NCBI GenBank assembly: GCA_937952395.1
Contig: CALFYV010000213.1
Span: 1 to 12,948, forward strand
Direction of reading: 5' to 3'
DNA: 12,948 nucleotides
Source of the DNA: an uncultured Bacteriovoracaceae bacterium
Lineage (GTDB): Bacteria > Bdellovibrionota > Bacteriovoracia > Bacteriovoracales > Bacteriovoracaceae
In this document: one piece after another, positions 1-7,205 of the stretch
Layout: the number at the start of each line of letters is the position of its first letter
How positions within the stretch are numbered: the first letter of the stretch is position 1
Notes under the pieces: generated by a model
What the model was told of the DNA's origin: nothing
The model's database searches: none
Seen by the model: the letters and a program-made list of their open reading frames with translations, nothing else
Made by a program: the position numbers and the translations under genes

Positions 1-2
1 TC

Positions 3-479
3 AAAAGTGATGTTGAGATATCTACAGGTAGAGATAGTCGAGTCTATAGAAATAAATGCGTGGTTTGAAACGGGTGTCAAGATGCTTAAGGTGATGCCTT
101 TGTCCGGATGGATTGGGACGGAAATAATTTAGTTCAAGTTAATAATGTCGTGAATAAAATTAATATGAATAATAATTTTTCTGAGGGTTACTTAGTTACC
201 GATGATACATGGATTAACCTTTGGGCCAATGGCCAAAACTCAGCACTCGGATGGCGGGGAGCTGTTGAAGGTCGTGGGGCAAAAGCCTTCGGACAAATGA
301 TTGGGCGCTCTCGTGCCTTTGCTGTGTGTATGGCGAGAAAAGCTTATAAATTAGTATGCCATAAAGAACCTGATGCCGATTTCAGAACACAATTGGCCAA
401 TACGTTTGAACAAAATAACCGCTACAGTATGAAAACTCTGATTGCTAAGTCTGCGGTTAATTGTATGGGGGATGAATGA
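3..479 (+). pseudogene. 3' part of DUF1588/DUF1585-type envelope cytochrome, interrupted at the heme motif
   Basis: The gene enters from the left edge. Frame 3 reads STGRDSRVYRNKCVV, then TGA (66-68) and TAA (87-89), then continues in the same frame as GDAFVRMDWDGNNLVQ and on to TGA at 477-479. In DUF1588/DUF1585 proteins the equivalent stretch is a heme site followed by a Met-Asp-x-Leu-Gly motif and an acidic strand. The flanks fit that pattern, but the second heme Cys, the His and the following motif are garbled. The C-terminal part (RSRAFAVCMARKAYKLVC, then a helical tail) resembles DUF1585. The longest uninterrupted ATG reading is 108-479 and has no good ribosome binding site. The stop overlaps the next start as ATGA. 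The gene may be a pseudogene, or the window edge may carry sequence errors. Pairing with a DUF1501 gene just downstream supports the family call. Confidence 0.6.
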
Positions 480-1171
480 AAGAGTTTATAAAGAAGAACT
501 CTAAAAAGTTTTATCTCATTTTAAGTATGCTTATTCTTTCTTTTATTTATACTCAATGTATTAGTGATAATGGAGTGAATTATTTTGCTAGCTCTGGCAC
601 AAATCCTTTTGGAGATATTCCCTCGACACTACCTATTGACACTGAGTCTGCAGTATCTTCTTCGCTGGAGAGTGAATCGAGTGTAGCTACAAAAAATTAC
701 GATCAACTTAACTATACGATGTCAGAGTTAACTGGGGTACCTGTTACTGATAATGAAGTAAGAAATGCTTTTAATGATGTGAAATCTTTAATGCCAACGG
801 GAAATACTATTGAAACATTCAATTCCCAAGCTCAAATAGCAACAATAAAACTGGCTTCATCTTACTGCCATCGCCTAGTGGATAATGGAACATTTAGATC
901 GGTGATATGGCCAACATTTAATTTCGGTGGGAATCCAAGTGTCGTTCTTGATACTGACGAAAAGAAATTAGAAGTCATTAATACTGCAATCGAAAGGTTT
1001 TGGGGACCAGGGCTTGATAATGGTGTCGATCGAGATTTAGCTGCGGATCAATTATTAATGTTGATGGATGATTTAATTGCAGGAAGTGCCAATAATTCAA
1101 CGACAACTAGGAATGCTGTAAAAGGAATTTGCATTACCACTCTAGCTTCAATGCAAAACATCGTTCTTTAA
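476..1171 (+). CDS. Envelope lipoprotein of unknown function with atypical lipobox
   Basis: A 231-residue protein with a basic N-terminus, a hydrophobic segment (residues 12-25) and a candidate lipid-attachment Cys28 in the context FIYTQC. This departs from the usual L-[AS]-[GA]-C lipobox but matches the Tyr-containing box of the lipoprotein gene two places downstream. A Ser/Thr/Glu-rich linker (about 39-72) follows and includes an NPFG tetrapeptide at 43-46. The remainder is probably mostly helical, with one Cys in SYCHRL and one in KGICITT that could pair. No known domain is recognised. The start is set by the ATGA overlap with the upstream gene and a GGGGGA ribosome binding site at 467-472. 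It lies between a DUF1588-type cytochrome and a DUF1501 gene, so it is probably a partner subunit, which is inference from position only. Confidence 0.75.
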   Translation: MKEFIKKNSKKFYLILSMLILSFIYTQCISDNGVNYFASSGTNPFGDIPSTLPIDTESAVSSSLESESSVATKNYDQLNYTMSELTGVPVTDNEVRNAFNDVKSLMPTGNTIETFNSQAQIATIKLASSYCHRLVDNGTFRSVIWPTFNFGGNPSVVLDTDEKKLEVINTAIERFWGPGLDNGVDRDLAADQLLMLMDDLIAGSANNSTTTRNAVKGICITTLASMQNIVL

Positions 1172-1186
1172 GAACAGGGAAAAGAG

Positions 1187-2635
1187 ATGAAGAAAAAAAA
1201 CTTGGATCATTTAAAAAATCATAAACTTTTAACTCGTAGAGATTTCTTATCTCATGGACTTGTCTCTGGTAGTGCTTTAGCGATAGGACCTTCACTCCTT
1301 TCATTTTTATTTTCAAGAGCAGCTTATGGGCAAGAATGTGTAACAGAAATTATGGCCGCTAATATGAAAACTCCTGTTCTTATTTTTGACCTAGCGGGTG
1401 GGGCTAATATCGCCGGCTCAAATGTTATGGCAGGAGGGCAAGGTGGCCAGATGGATTTTCTCGCGGATTACTCAACTCTGGGTTTACCAATGAACATGCA
1501 TCCATCAAATCCAGGACAACTTAATACCGAACTTGGTTTAGCTTTTCATAGTGACAGTGGTATGTTGCGAGGAATTCAGTCTGTGACAAATGCTGCAACT
1601 AGAGCTAATGTCGATGGTTGTTTATTTTGCAATGTTTCTAATGATGATACTTCAAATAATCCTCACAACCCTGCATATTGGTTAAATAAAGCGGGAGCAG
1701 CTGGTGAATTAGTACAAATTGCAGGAGTTAGGGATTCTGTTTCAGGCGGTAATTCTATTTCACCTTCCAACTCAGTAGACTCCTCTAAACTTTCTATAAA
1801 AATCGATAATGCTTCTGATGCCAGAAGCTTAGTCACCCTTGGACGGTTGAATGATATTTTCCCTGATGATAATAAAGTAAAAAGAGTCCTTGATACAATT
1901 CAGAATATGGGAAACACCAGAATGGCAGCATTTTCTTCTTTAAGTGTTCCTGAACAAATTAAGGCCCTAATTGATTGTGGTTATGTTCAGGCAGCTAGTT
2001 TCTTGGAGCGCTATAATTCAAGTGAACTTGATCCATTAACGGACCCTGACGTTATCGCGACATTTAACAATTTGGGTAATGGTGATCAACAAAGAACAGC
2101 AACTATTGCAAAACTTTTATTGGATGGTTATATGGGCGTCGGCACTGTTAGTAAAGGTGGTTATGATTACCATACTGGTGATCGTTCAACAGGTGAAGTG
2201 AGAGACTTTGATGCCGGCCAATTAATTGGTCGTGTACTAGAGTTGGCACGTAGAAAAAATAAAGATCTTGTTATTTATGTTATAACAGACGGTGGAGTCG
2301 CAGCCCGTGGAGGTATTGATAATAGCGCAGATGGAAGAGGTAAGTTAAGTTGGACTTCAGAAAATGGAGAACGTTCATCAACTTTTATGCTCGTTTATAA
2401 AAACAACGGTCGCCCAGCGGTCTTAAATAATAAGAGACAAATTGGTTGGATGAAAGCAAATGGAAGTGTTGAAACTTCGGCTAATCTTATTAGTAACTCT
2501 GTTCCCACATTAGCTAAAGCAGTTGTGGCTAATTACTTAGCTTTGCATGGTGATGAGGGAATGCTTCAAGAAGTTGTGGGAGATAATCCTTTTGGTAATA
2601 ATTTAGCTAATTACATAATGTTTGATAAACTATGA
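1187..2635 (+). CDS. DUF1501 family protein with Tat signal
   Basis: A 482-residue protein. Residues 16-21 are TRRDFL, a twin-arginine motif, followed by a hydrophobic stretch and a likely cleavage site near AAYGQ (45-49), so it should be exported folded by Tat. DUF1501 proteins belong to the alkaline-phosphatase/sulfatase-like fold and are usually encoded beside DUF1588/DUF1592-type cytochromes in Planctomycetes and related settings, as here. Visible family features are the early VLIFDLAGGAN strand (64-74), a YDYHTGD segment (326-332) at the usual FD-x-H position, a long helix and the strand DLVIYVITDGG (360-370). The family's common SEFGR-like motif after that strand is not seen and is replaced by ITDGGVAARGG. 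AGGGA at 1177-1181 is a good ribosome binding site. The stop overlaps the next start as ATGA. Substrate and reaction are unknown for this family. Confidence 0.85.
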   Translation: MKKKNLDHLKNHKLLTRRDFLSHGLVSGSALAIGPSLLSFLFSRAAYGQECVTEIMAANMKTPVLIFDLAGGANIAGSNVMAGGQGGQMDFLADYSTLGLPMNMHPSNPGQLNTELGLAFHSDSGMLRGIQSVTNAATRANVDGCLFCNVSNDDTSNNPHNPAYWLNKAGAAGELVQIAGVRDSVSGGNSISPSNSVDSSKLSIKIDNASDARSLVTLGRLNDIFPDDNKVKRVLDTIQNMGNTRMAAFSSLSVPEQIKALIDCGYVQAASFLERYNSSELDPLTDPDVIATFNNLGNGDQQRTATIAKLLLDGYMGVGTVSKGGYDYHTGDRSTGEVRDFDAGQLIGRVLELARRKNKDLVIYVITDGGVAARGGIDNSADGRGKLSWTSENGERSSTFMLVYKNNGRPAVLNNKRQIGWMKANGSVETSANLISNSVPTLAKAVVANYLALHGDEGMLQEVVGDNPFGNNLANYIMFDKL

Positions 2636-4026
2636 AAATAATCAACTGGTTAAAGAAATTTAAGAACAAACTAATTGTTGTTTGTTCAATGCTATCCATG
2701 ATGTTTCTGTATAATCATTGTGGTAATCCATTTGGAAATTCTAAAAGTGGTCTAGAGTTTGATTCTTATGAAACACCATTTGATCAACAACCAGAACCCA
2801 CTGCTGGCTCACCGAGTCCAAGTAATCCCAGTGCTCAAGATCCCGAGCTATCCCTGGCTGCTTTTGAAAGCACAGTTTATGTTTTAACAAGAAGATACTG
2901 TATAAACTGCCATGGTAGTGGTCAGCAACCCGTTCATGCTGATGCCAATGTTCAAACAGCACATGATTCAGTTTTAAATAACTATAAAGTTGATTTCAAT
3001 AATCCAGCACAGTCGCGAATGGTATTAAAACTTTCTCAAGCTAATCATAATTGTTGGAGTAATAATTGTAATAATGATGCAGCAGAAATGTTAGCAGCAG
3101 TTCAATCCTGGAAAGATCAAAGTTTTGTGGTGGTTGATGGTGATGAAGATAATGGAAGTGGAATATTAGGTAATGGTAGCGAAATTTCAATCGGTGAAGC
3201 TGGACCCATCTCAGACCTTTTTGGGGTGCAAAGCAATAATGACATAGTTATTGATATGTACGCTTCAACTTTGAAAGCCCCAATGACAAGAGCAACGGAT
3301 ATGGCAACTAGCTTACCTTATATTTGGGTTCCCAATGGTAATGGGGGAAATCTAGCTAACAATAATGCGGCAGCAGGATGGGCCAATATTCAGTTCAACG
3401 TGACCACAGCTGGCATGTATAAACTTTATGGGTTAGTCAGTGCACCGAATGGTGAAGATAATTCATTTTATGTGAAAGTTGATAACGGAAATTATAATGA
3501 ATGGAAAATTGAAACTCTAACCGGTAATAGTTTTGCATGGAGAGAAATGCGAGTTAATAACGAAGCTAATCAAGTTGTTTTTAATTTGGCGGCTGGAACA
3601 CATATGTTAGAAGTGCGACAGAGAGAGGATGGAACCAAAATTGGTTTAATGGTCGCCACCACTGATCCCAACTTTACGGGCTATGGTATTTATGGCAGCC
3701 CTGAAGTTACACTAAGTTATGATTTAAGTACCATTTTAGGAGAAGCGGCTACCTTTAAAATTGATGTTGAAGAATTTGATTTGTATAGTTACAAATTTTC
3801 AAGACCACGTATTGAATCAGCCACTCCAGTAGCTGCTAAAGGTTTGAAAGTTTATGTGAATGGTTCATATAATCCACAGTACTCTACGTATACTTATGTG
3901 GATACCCTTACAGCACCTCCTGCCAATACACTACTATCAAATTATTCAATGATTGTACTTAAGTCCAATGGAACGGATCAAGATGTATTTGGTTTTACAT
4001 TTGAAGTGCTTCAACTTGGGAATTAA
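2632..4026 (+). CDS. c-type cytochrome lipoprotein with C-terminal CBM-like domain
   Basis: A 464-residue protein. Residues 14-27 are hydrophobic and end in an atypical lipobox LYNHC with Cys30, followed at once by GNPFG. After a Pro/Ser-rich linker (53-70) comes a small cytochrome c-like domain with heme motif C90-I-N-C93-H94. Met130 in SRMVLKL is a possible distal ligand, and Cys141 and Cys146 may form a disulfide. Residues about 195-350 resemble carbohydrate-binding-module-like beta sandwiches: an aromatic-rich region, then FYVKVDNG, FAWREM, the LAAGTHMLEVRQRED strand pair (319-333) and TTDPNFTGYG. A further beta-rich domain of unknown type completes the protein. There is no clear ribosome binding site; the ATGA overlap suggests translational coupling to the DUF1501 gene. 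It probably sits as a membrane-anchored periplasmic or surface electron carrier. The ligand of the beta domain is unknown. Confidence 0.8.
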   Translation: MKIINWLKKFKNKLIVVCSMLSMMFLYNHCGNPFGNSKSGLEFDSYETPFDQQPEPTAGSPSPSNPSAQDPELSLAAFESTVYVLTRRYCINCHGSGQQPVHADANVQTAHDSVLNNYKVDFNNPAQSRMVLKLSQANHNCWSNNCNNDAAEMLAAVQSWKDQSFVVVDGDEDNGSGILGNGSEISIGEAGPISDLFGVQSNNDIVIDMYASTLKAPMTRATDMATSLPYIWVPNGNGGNLANNNAAAGWANIQFNVTTAGMYKLYGLVSAPNGEDNSFYVKVDNGNYNEWKIETLTGNSFAWREMRVNNEANQVVFNLAAGTHMLEVRQREDGTKIGLMVATTDPNFTGYGIYGSPEVTLSYDLSTILGEAATFKIDVEEFDLYSYKFSRPRIESATPVAAKGLKVYVNGSYNPQYSTYTYVDTLTAPPANTLLSNYSMIVLKSNGTDQDVFGFTFEVLQLGN

Positions 4027-4857
4027 ATGAAAAACTCTTTTGTTAAATCGATTATTTTTTGTATTCTAGCAGTCATTTTAGATTTTGTTAGCAAGCAAAT
4101 TTTTATTATTCCCGATTTTACTCCAATTAATCGTGGTCTTTTTCTTGGCTTCTTCCAAGAGTCTTCTCAAGGATTAAAAGTTATTTTTCTCTCTTGCATA
4201 TCAGGTTTTTTATTTACTATTTATCTCTTCCTTATTTATTTTATTTCAGAACAATTTTTTTTACTTAAATATGGAATGTCATTATTTATTGGTGGGATTT
4301 GGGGTAATGTTATAGATCAGATGGTTCATGGTTATGCTTATGATTTTATCCCCATCAATATAGGACTTCAATTTCATACAAATACAGCGGACTTATTTCA
4401 GTGGACTGGCTTTATTATAGTTATCTTCACACTTATTCACAAAAAACATGACATTTGGTCTATTCAATCCATTCGGAAAACTATTATTGTGAATAAACCA
4501 GAACAGCTCAAGTTTTCTTTCAAGATGACTTGTGTTTCACTTTGCACATGCTTGTTATTAGGTCTGTTCGCTTATTCTTACTTTAAGGCTTATTTTCCAG
4601 AGGTTCCTAATAAGAAGGACACTCTGGCAATTTTCTTATGGAGTTATATTTTTCTTTGTGCAACTTTCAATTTTCTTGTTTTTATTTTAGCACTTTATCT
4701 TTCTCATCGCACTGCGGGTCCTCTATACGCTTTCGAAAAATATGTTCAAGATTTGTTAAGAGGTGAGGATTATGTATTGAATCTACGTGATGGTGATAAT
4801 TATCGTCATTTTGAACAAATTGCCCTTAAGCTGAAGCAAAAAATTGAAAAATCCTAA
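4027..4857 (+). CDS. LspA-like lipoprotein signal peptidase fused to a TM-HAMP-like module
   Basis: A 276-residue membrane protein. The N-terminal half carries signal peptidase II signatures: LDFVSK (18-23), INRGLFLGFF (34-43, the usual N-x-G-x-x-F region), GGIWGNVIDQ (89-98) with the first catalytic Asp at D97, YDF (105-107), and NTADLF (119-124) with the second catalytic Asp at D122. Four transmembrane segments fit (about 8-28, 51-73, 80-98, 124-138). Typical LspA ends near residue 160-170. Here about 110 residues follow: two more membrane helices (about 165-187 and 200-225), then SHRTAGPLYAFEKYV (226-240) and LRDGDNYRHFEQI, which resembles the HAMP-like segment of delta-proteobacterial two-TM sensors. 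The gene follows the previous stop with no gap. Both Asp residues are present, so activity is plausible. Co-transcription with lipoproteins bearing odd lipoboxes suggests a dedicated processing role, which is inference. Confidence 0.8.
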   Translation: MKNSFVKSIIFCILAVILDFVSKQIFIIPDFTPINRGLFLGFFQESSQGLKVIFLSCISGFLFTIYLFLIYFISEQFFLLKYGMSLFIGGIWGNVIDQMVHGYAYDFIPINIGLQFHTNTADLFQWTGFIIVIFTLIHKKHDIWSIQSIRKTIIVNKPEQLKFSFKMTCVSLCTCLLLGLFAYSYFKAYFPEVPNKKDTLAIFLWSYIFLCATFNFLVFILALYLSHRTAGPLYAFEKYVQDLLRGEDYVLNLRDGDNYRHFEQIALKLKQKIEKS

Positions 4858-4891
4858 AGGGCCTTCTGGCCAATTACCACTAAAAAAGTTT

Positions 4892-4918
4892 TAATACTCT
4901 ATACATTAACGAGTATTA
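4892..4918 (+). promoter_or_regulatory. 8-bp perfect inverted repeat abutting the start codon
   Basis: TAATACTC (4892-4899) and GAGTATTA (4911-4918) are perfect reverse complements separated by 11 nt. The right arm ends on the A of the ATG of the cytochrome-barrel gene. The site could be a repressor operator, or an mRNA hairpin limiting ribosome access, since no strong Shine-Dalgarno sequence is present (only CGAG at 4910-4913). The gap from the previous gene is about 60 nt, so this is the natural control point between the two halves of the cluster. Confidence 0.5.
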
Positions 4919-6066
4919 TGAAAACTTTGACTATTCTTGTTCTATTCTTTTTTTCCAACTTAACTTGGGCTTATCCTAATTTTATTGGTCATGGTTATAG
5001 CTCATGTCTGACATGTCACTATAATCCTTTTGGAAATGGGCCACTTAATGATTATGGTCGTGCCGTCAGCGCAGCTGCTATCGCATCTAAGCACTTTTCA
5101 GGTAATGCTACAGATGAAGATGTGGCCAATCGTTCAGGTTTTTTCTATAAGAAACCAAAAAACAACTGGTTTCGTCCAGGAATTGACTACCGCGGCTTAT
5201 ACTACATACGACAATTTCAAAAAGAAAATCAAAAAGAAGATTATATTACGATGGATGCCAATACTTCTGTTGTTATTAAGTTAGGGAATCGAGATCAATA
5301 CCTTTTTTCTGGTTCAGTTGGTTATGCTCCAAGACCTCACGGTACGGACGAACCAGAATACCGCTCCCGTGAATATTACCTGGGTTGGAGGGCCACTAAA
5401 GGATTTGGAATATATGCAGGGCTGATGGATAAAGTATATGGAATTAGAATTCCCGATCATATTGCCTATAGTAGAATTTTACCGCAAACCACTCAGAACG
5501 ATCAAGTACATGGAGTTATTCTTCATTATAATCAGACTAGTTTTGATCTAGGAGTTCACGCTTTTGCAGGTAATTTAACCGAAAAAGAAAACAATAGACC
5601 AGGAGTTGAGCAACGTGGTTTTTCAACTCAATTTGAATATTCTCTCTCACCTCAAACTCGCCTTGGTTTTTCTGGGATGAATTCGAATAATGACTATTTA
5701 AAAGTTCAAGCACTGGCCACTCATGTGCGAGCGGGATTTGGTAAAGGTTCATCAATTATGAGTGAGGTCGGTTATGTTAAAAAAGACCCAGATGCCGTTA
5801 ATAATCCCACGAAAGAAAGTCTCTATTATTTTTTACAAGGGCATATTAATTTAACTCGTGGACTCTATTTTTTAACTACTGCAGAATACCAAAAAGAAGA
5901 TATTTCGGGAAAAAGTGAGATTTTAAGAATTGCACCTGGAATACAATATTTCCCGGCTCAACGATATGAATTTAGAATGGACTTATACAATACAAAACGT
6001 TTTAGTGAAAACGCAGCAACGGAAGACAGATGGGACTTAGCACTACAATTACATCTTTGGTATTAA
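4918..6066 (+). CDS. Monoheme c-type cytochrome/outer-membrane beta-barrel fusion (Cyc2-like)
   Basis: A 382-residue protein with a Sec signal peptide, probable cleavage at TWA/YP (18/19), and directly after it a heme c motif C30-L-T-C33-H34 in the context GYSSCLTCHYNPFGNG, followed by LNDYGRA. The remaining 300 or so residues alternate polar and aromatic positions in repeated strands (for example YLFSGSVGYAPR, YYLGWRATKGFGIYAG, TRLGFSGMNSNNDY) and end in LHLWY, a terminal aromatic as in outer-membrane barrels. A short heme head followed by a porin-like barrel of this size is the architecture of Cyc2-type fused cytochrome-porins, some of which pass electrons across the outer membrane during Fe(II) oxidation. 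Whether this protein is a true Cyc2 relative cannot be settled by eye. It overlaps the next gene by 37 nt, so the two are probably made together. Confidence 0.65.
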   Translation: MKTLTILVLFFFSNLTWAYPNFIGHGYSSCLTCHYNPFGNGPLNDYGRAVSAAAIASKHFSGNATDEDVANRSGFFYKKPKNNWFRPGIDYRGLYYIRQFQKENQKEDYITMDANTSVVIKLGNRDQYLFSGSVGYAPRPHGTDEPEYRSREYYLGWRATKGFGIYAGLMDKVYGIRIPDHIAYSRILPQTTQNDQVHGVILHYNQTSFDLGVHAFAGNLTEKENNRPGVEQRGFSTQFEYSLSPQTRLGFSGMNSNNDYLKVQALATHVRAGFGKGSSIMSEVGYVKKDPDAVNNPTKESLYYFLQGHINLTRGLYFLTTAEYQKEDISGKSEILRIAPGIQYFPAQRYEFRMDLYNTKRFSENAATEDRWDLALQLHLWY

Positions 6067-7166
6067 TTTTTTCTTTAACACTCGCTAGCGCCAAACCTGC
6101 AAGTCGTGAGCAAAAGAAAAAAAATGTAGCTTTTAAATTAGCACTTAAAGAATATGAAAAAAGAAAATACAAAACGAGTTTGAAAATTTTAAACAAATAT
6201 TTTCATTACTCTGAAATAAAAACGAGTGCTCCTTCGAAGGTTTTCCTTTTGGCTGCAAAAAGTTATGAAAGACTAGGAGATTTAAGAAATGCATTAAAAT
6301 ACTATGAAAGAATCATTATTAAAGATCACAGTAAGTTAAATGATAAGATCATGAGAATGATGGCCAACGATCAAGCTGAAAGCCTACCGGAGATGCCTGA
6401 AAACTTACAGTTTTTATATTACAAAAAATCAGTTCTTTATTCTAAAATCTTCCAGAAGGAACTTTATAAAAAGCGTGCCGCTAGCGTAACTGTTATGAAT
6501 CAATATTATGCCAATGTTCAAAAATATAAAAAAATATGTGATTCACTTGATGAATATGAATGTAAACAAACAGAAAGAATTATTCGAATTGTCACTTCTC
6601 GCTTGGATGCTAAAAAGCAAAGAACTTATGGTTCTCGTTATTTTGGTTCTCTTGGCTATATAACTTGGCAGGAGGAGTTGCAATTAACAAATATTACGGC
6701 TGGAACTAATTTCTCATTGTTATCAACAACTCAAGGTTGGTGTGCTGGCGGAGGTTATGTTTATGAGAATGAATTTAGTGAATTTAATTTATCAGCTTGC
6801 TTAGCTTTTGCTCGTGCGACTGTAAGTGAGAACAATTTAAATAATTCAGGAATCAATGGAGTAGGTTATAAACAGTCCAGTGTGCCTGTATTGGGTTTAT
6901 TTTTTGGTCCTGCTTATTACTGGCGTATTCAGGCTAGAGAGGTGAGCTTTGGTGTTTCCGTAAAAGGAAATTTCAGAGAAGGTGATTACAGCGATGCCAC
7001 TGCAGGTGGAAATCTTTATCGTGTGCAAGGAAAATCAACTTTTGATTATGGTTCATTTCTTGAAGGTAAATATGAATTACCCAAGTGGGATCTTGTAATG
7101 AAATATGGATTTTTTTCAAAGATGAAAAGTTCGATTTGGTCCTTACAAGCAAATTATAAGTTTTAA
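6030..7166 (+). CDS. TPR-containing outer-membrane beta-barrel protein
   Basis: A 378-residue protein with signal peptide and cleavage near ASA/K (21/22). Residues 34-57 and 72-98 form TPR-like helix pairs (LALKEYEKRKYKTSLKILN; AAKSYERLGDLRNALKYYER), followed by a longer helical region to about 195. From about residue 200 the sequence becomes Gly- and aromatic-rich strands (YFGSLGYITW, GWCAGGGYVY, GLFFGPAYYWR, SFGVSVKGNF) and ends in ANYKF, a typical outer-membrane barrel terminus. The TPR part would face the periplasm, where it could hold partner proteins. The start lies inside the upstream gene with a 37-nt overlap. It is supported by GGAAGA at 6021-6026 just before the ATG and by the signal peptide it produces. 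A terminator follows. The function is unknown; pairing with the cytochrome-barrel suggests a shared outer-membrane complex. Confidence 0.7.
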   Translation: MGLSTTITSLVLIFSLTLASAKPASREQKKKNVAFKLALKEYEKRKYKTSLKILNKYFHYSEIKTSAPSKVFLLAAKSYERLGDLRNALKYYERIIIKDHSKLNDKIMRMMANDQAESLPEMPENLQFLYYKKSVLYSKIFQKELYKKRAASVTVMNQYYANVQKYKKICDSLDEYECKQTERIIRIVTSRLDAKKQRTYGSRYFGSLGYITWQEELQLTNITAGTNFSLLSTTQGWCAGGGYVYENEFSEFNLSACLAFARATVSENNLNNSGINGVGYKQSSVPVLGLFFGPAYYWRIQAREVSFGVSVKGNFREGDYSDATAGGNLYRVQGKSTFDYGSFLEGKYELPKWDLVMKYGFFSKMKSSIWSLQANYKF

Positions 7167-7171
7167 CAACT

Positions 7172-7205
7172 GGCCTACTATAGTGTTGGCCCTTTTTTTC
7201 TTTTT
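7172..7205 (+). terminator. Rho-independent terminator after the TPR-barrel gene
   Basis: GGCCTAC (7172-7178) pairs with GTTGGCC (7185-7191), with one T-T mismatch and a 6-nt loop. It is followed by a seven-T run (7193-7199) and more T. It lies directly after the + strand stop and before the convergent - strand gene end at 7204. Confidence 0.75.

Noticed and set aside
66..68. TGA read as selenocysteine giving a CxxU redox motif after KCVV
   Set aside because: A TAA follows in the same frame at 87-89 and no SECIS-like hairpin is evident, so recoding does not rescue the frame.
4858..4874. Possible terminator GGCC-TTCT-GGCC after the LspA-like gene
   Set aside because: The stem is only 4 bp and no T-run follows directly, so termination here cannot be supported.
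5537..5755. Open frame of 72 codons on the - strand
   Set aside because: It lies wholly opposite the barrel part of the cytochrome-barrel gene and has no independent coding signs.
6002..6196. Open frame of 64 codons on the - strand with hydrophobic residues
   Set aside because: It is antisense to the end of the cytochrome-barrel gene and to the TPR-gene signal peptide; the hydrophobicity and Phe/Lys bias come from the opposite strand.
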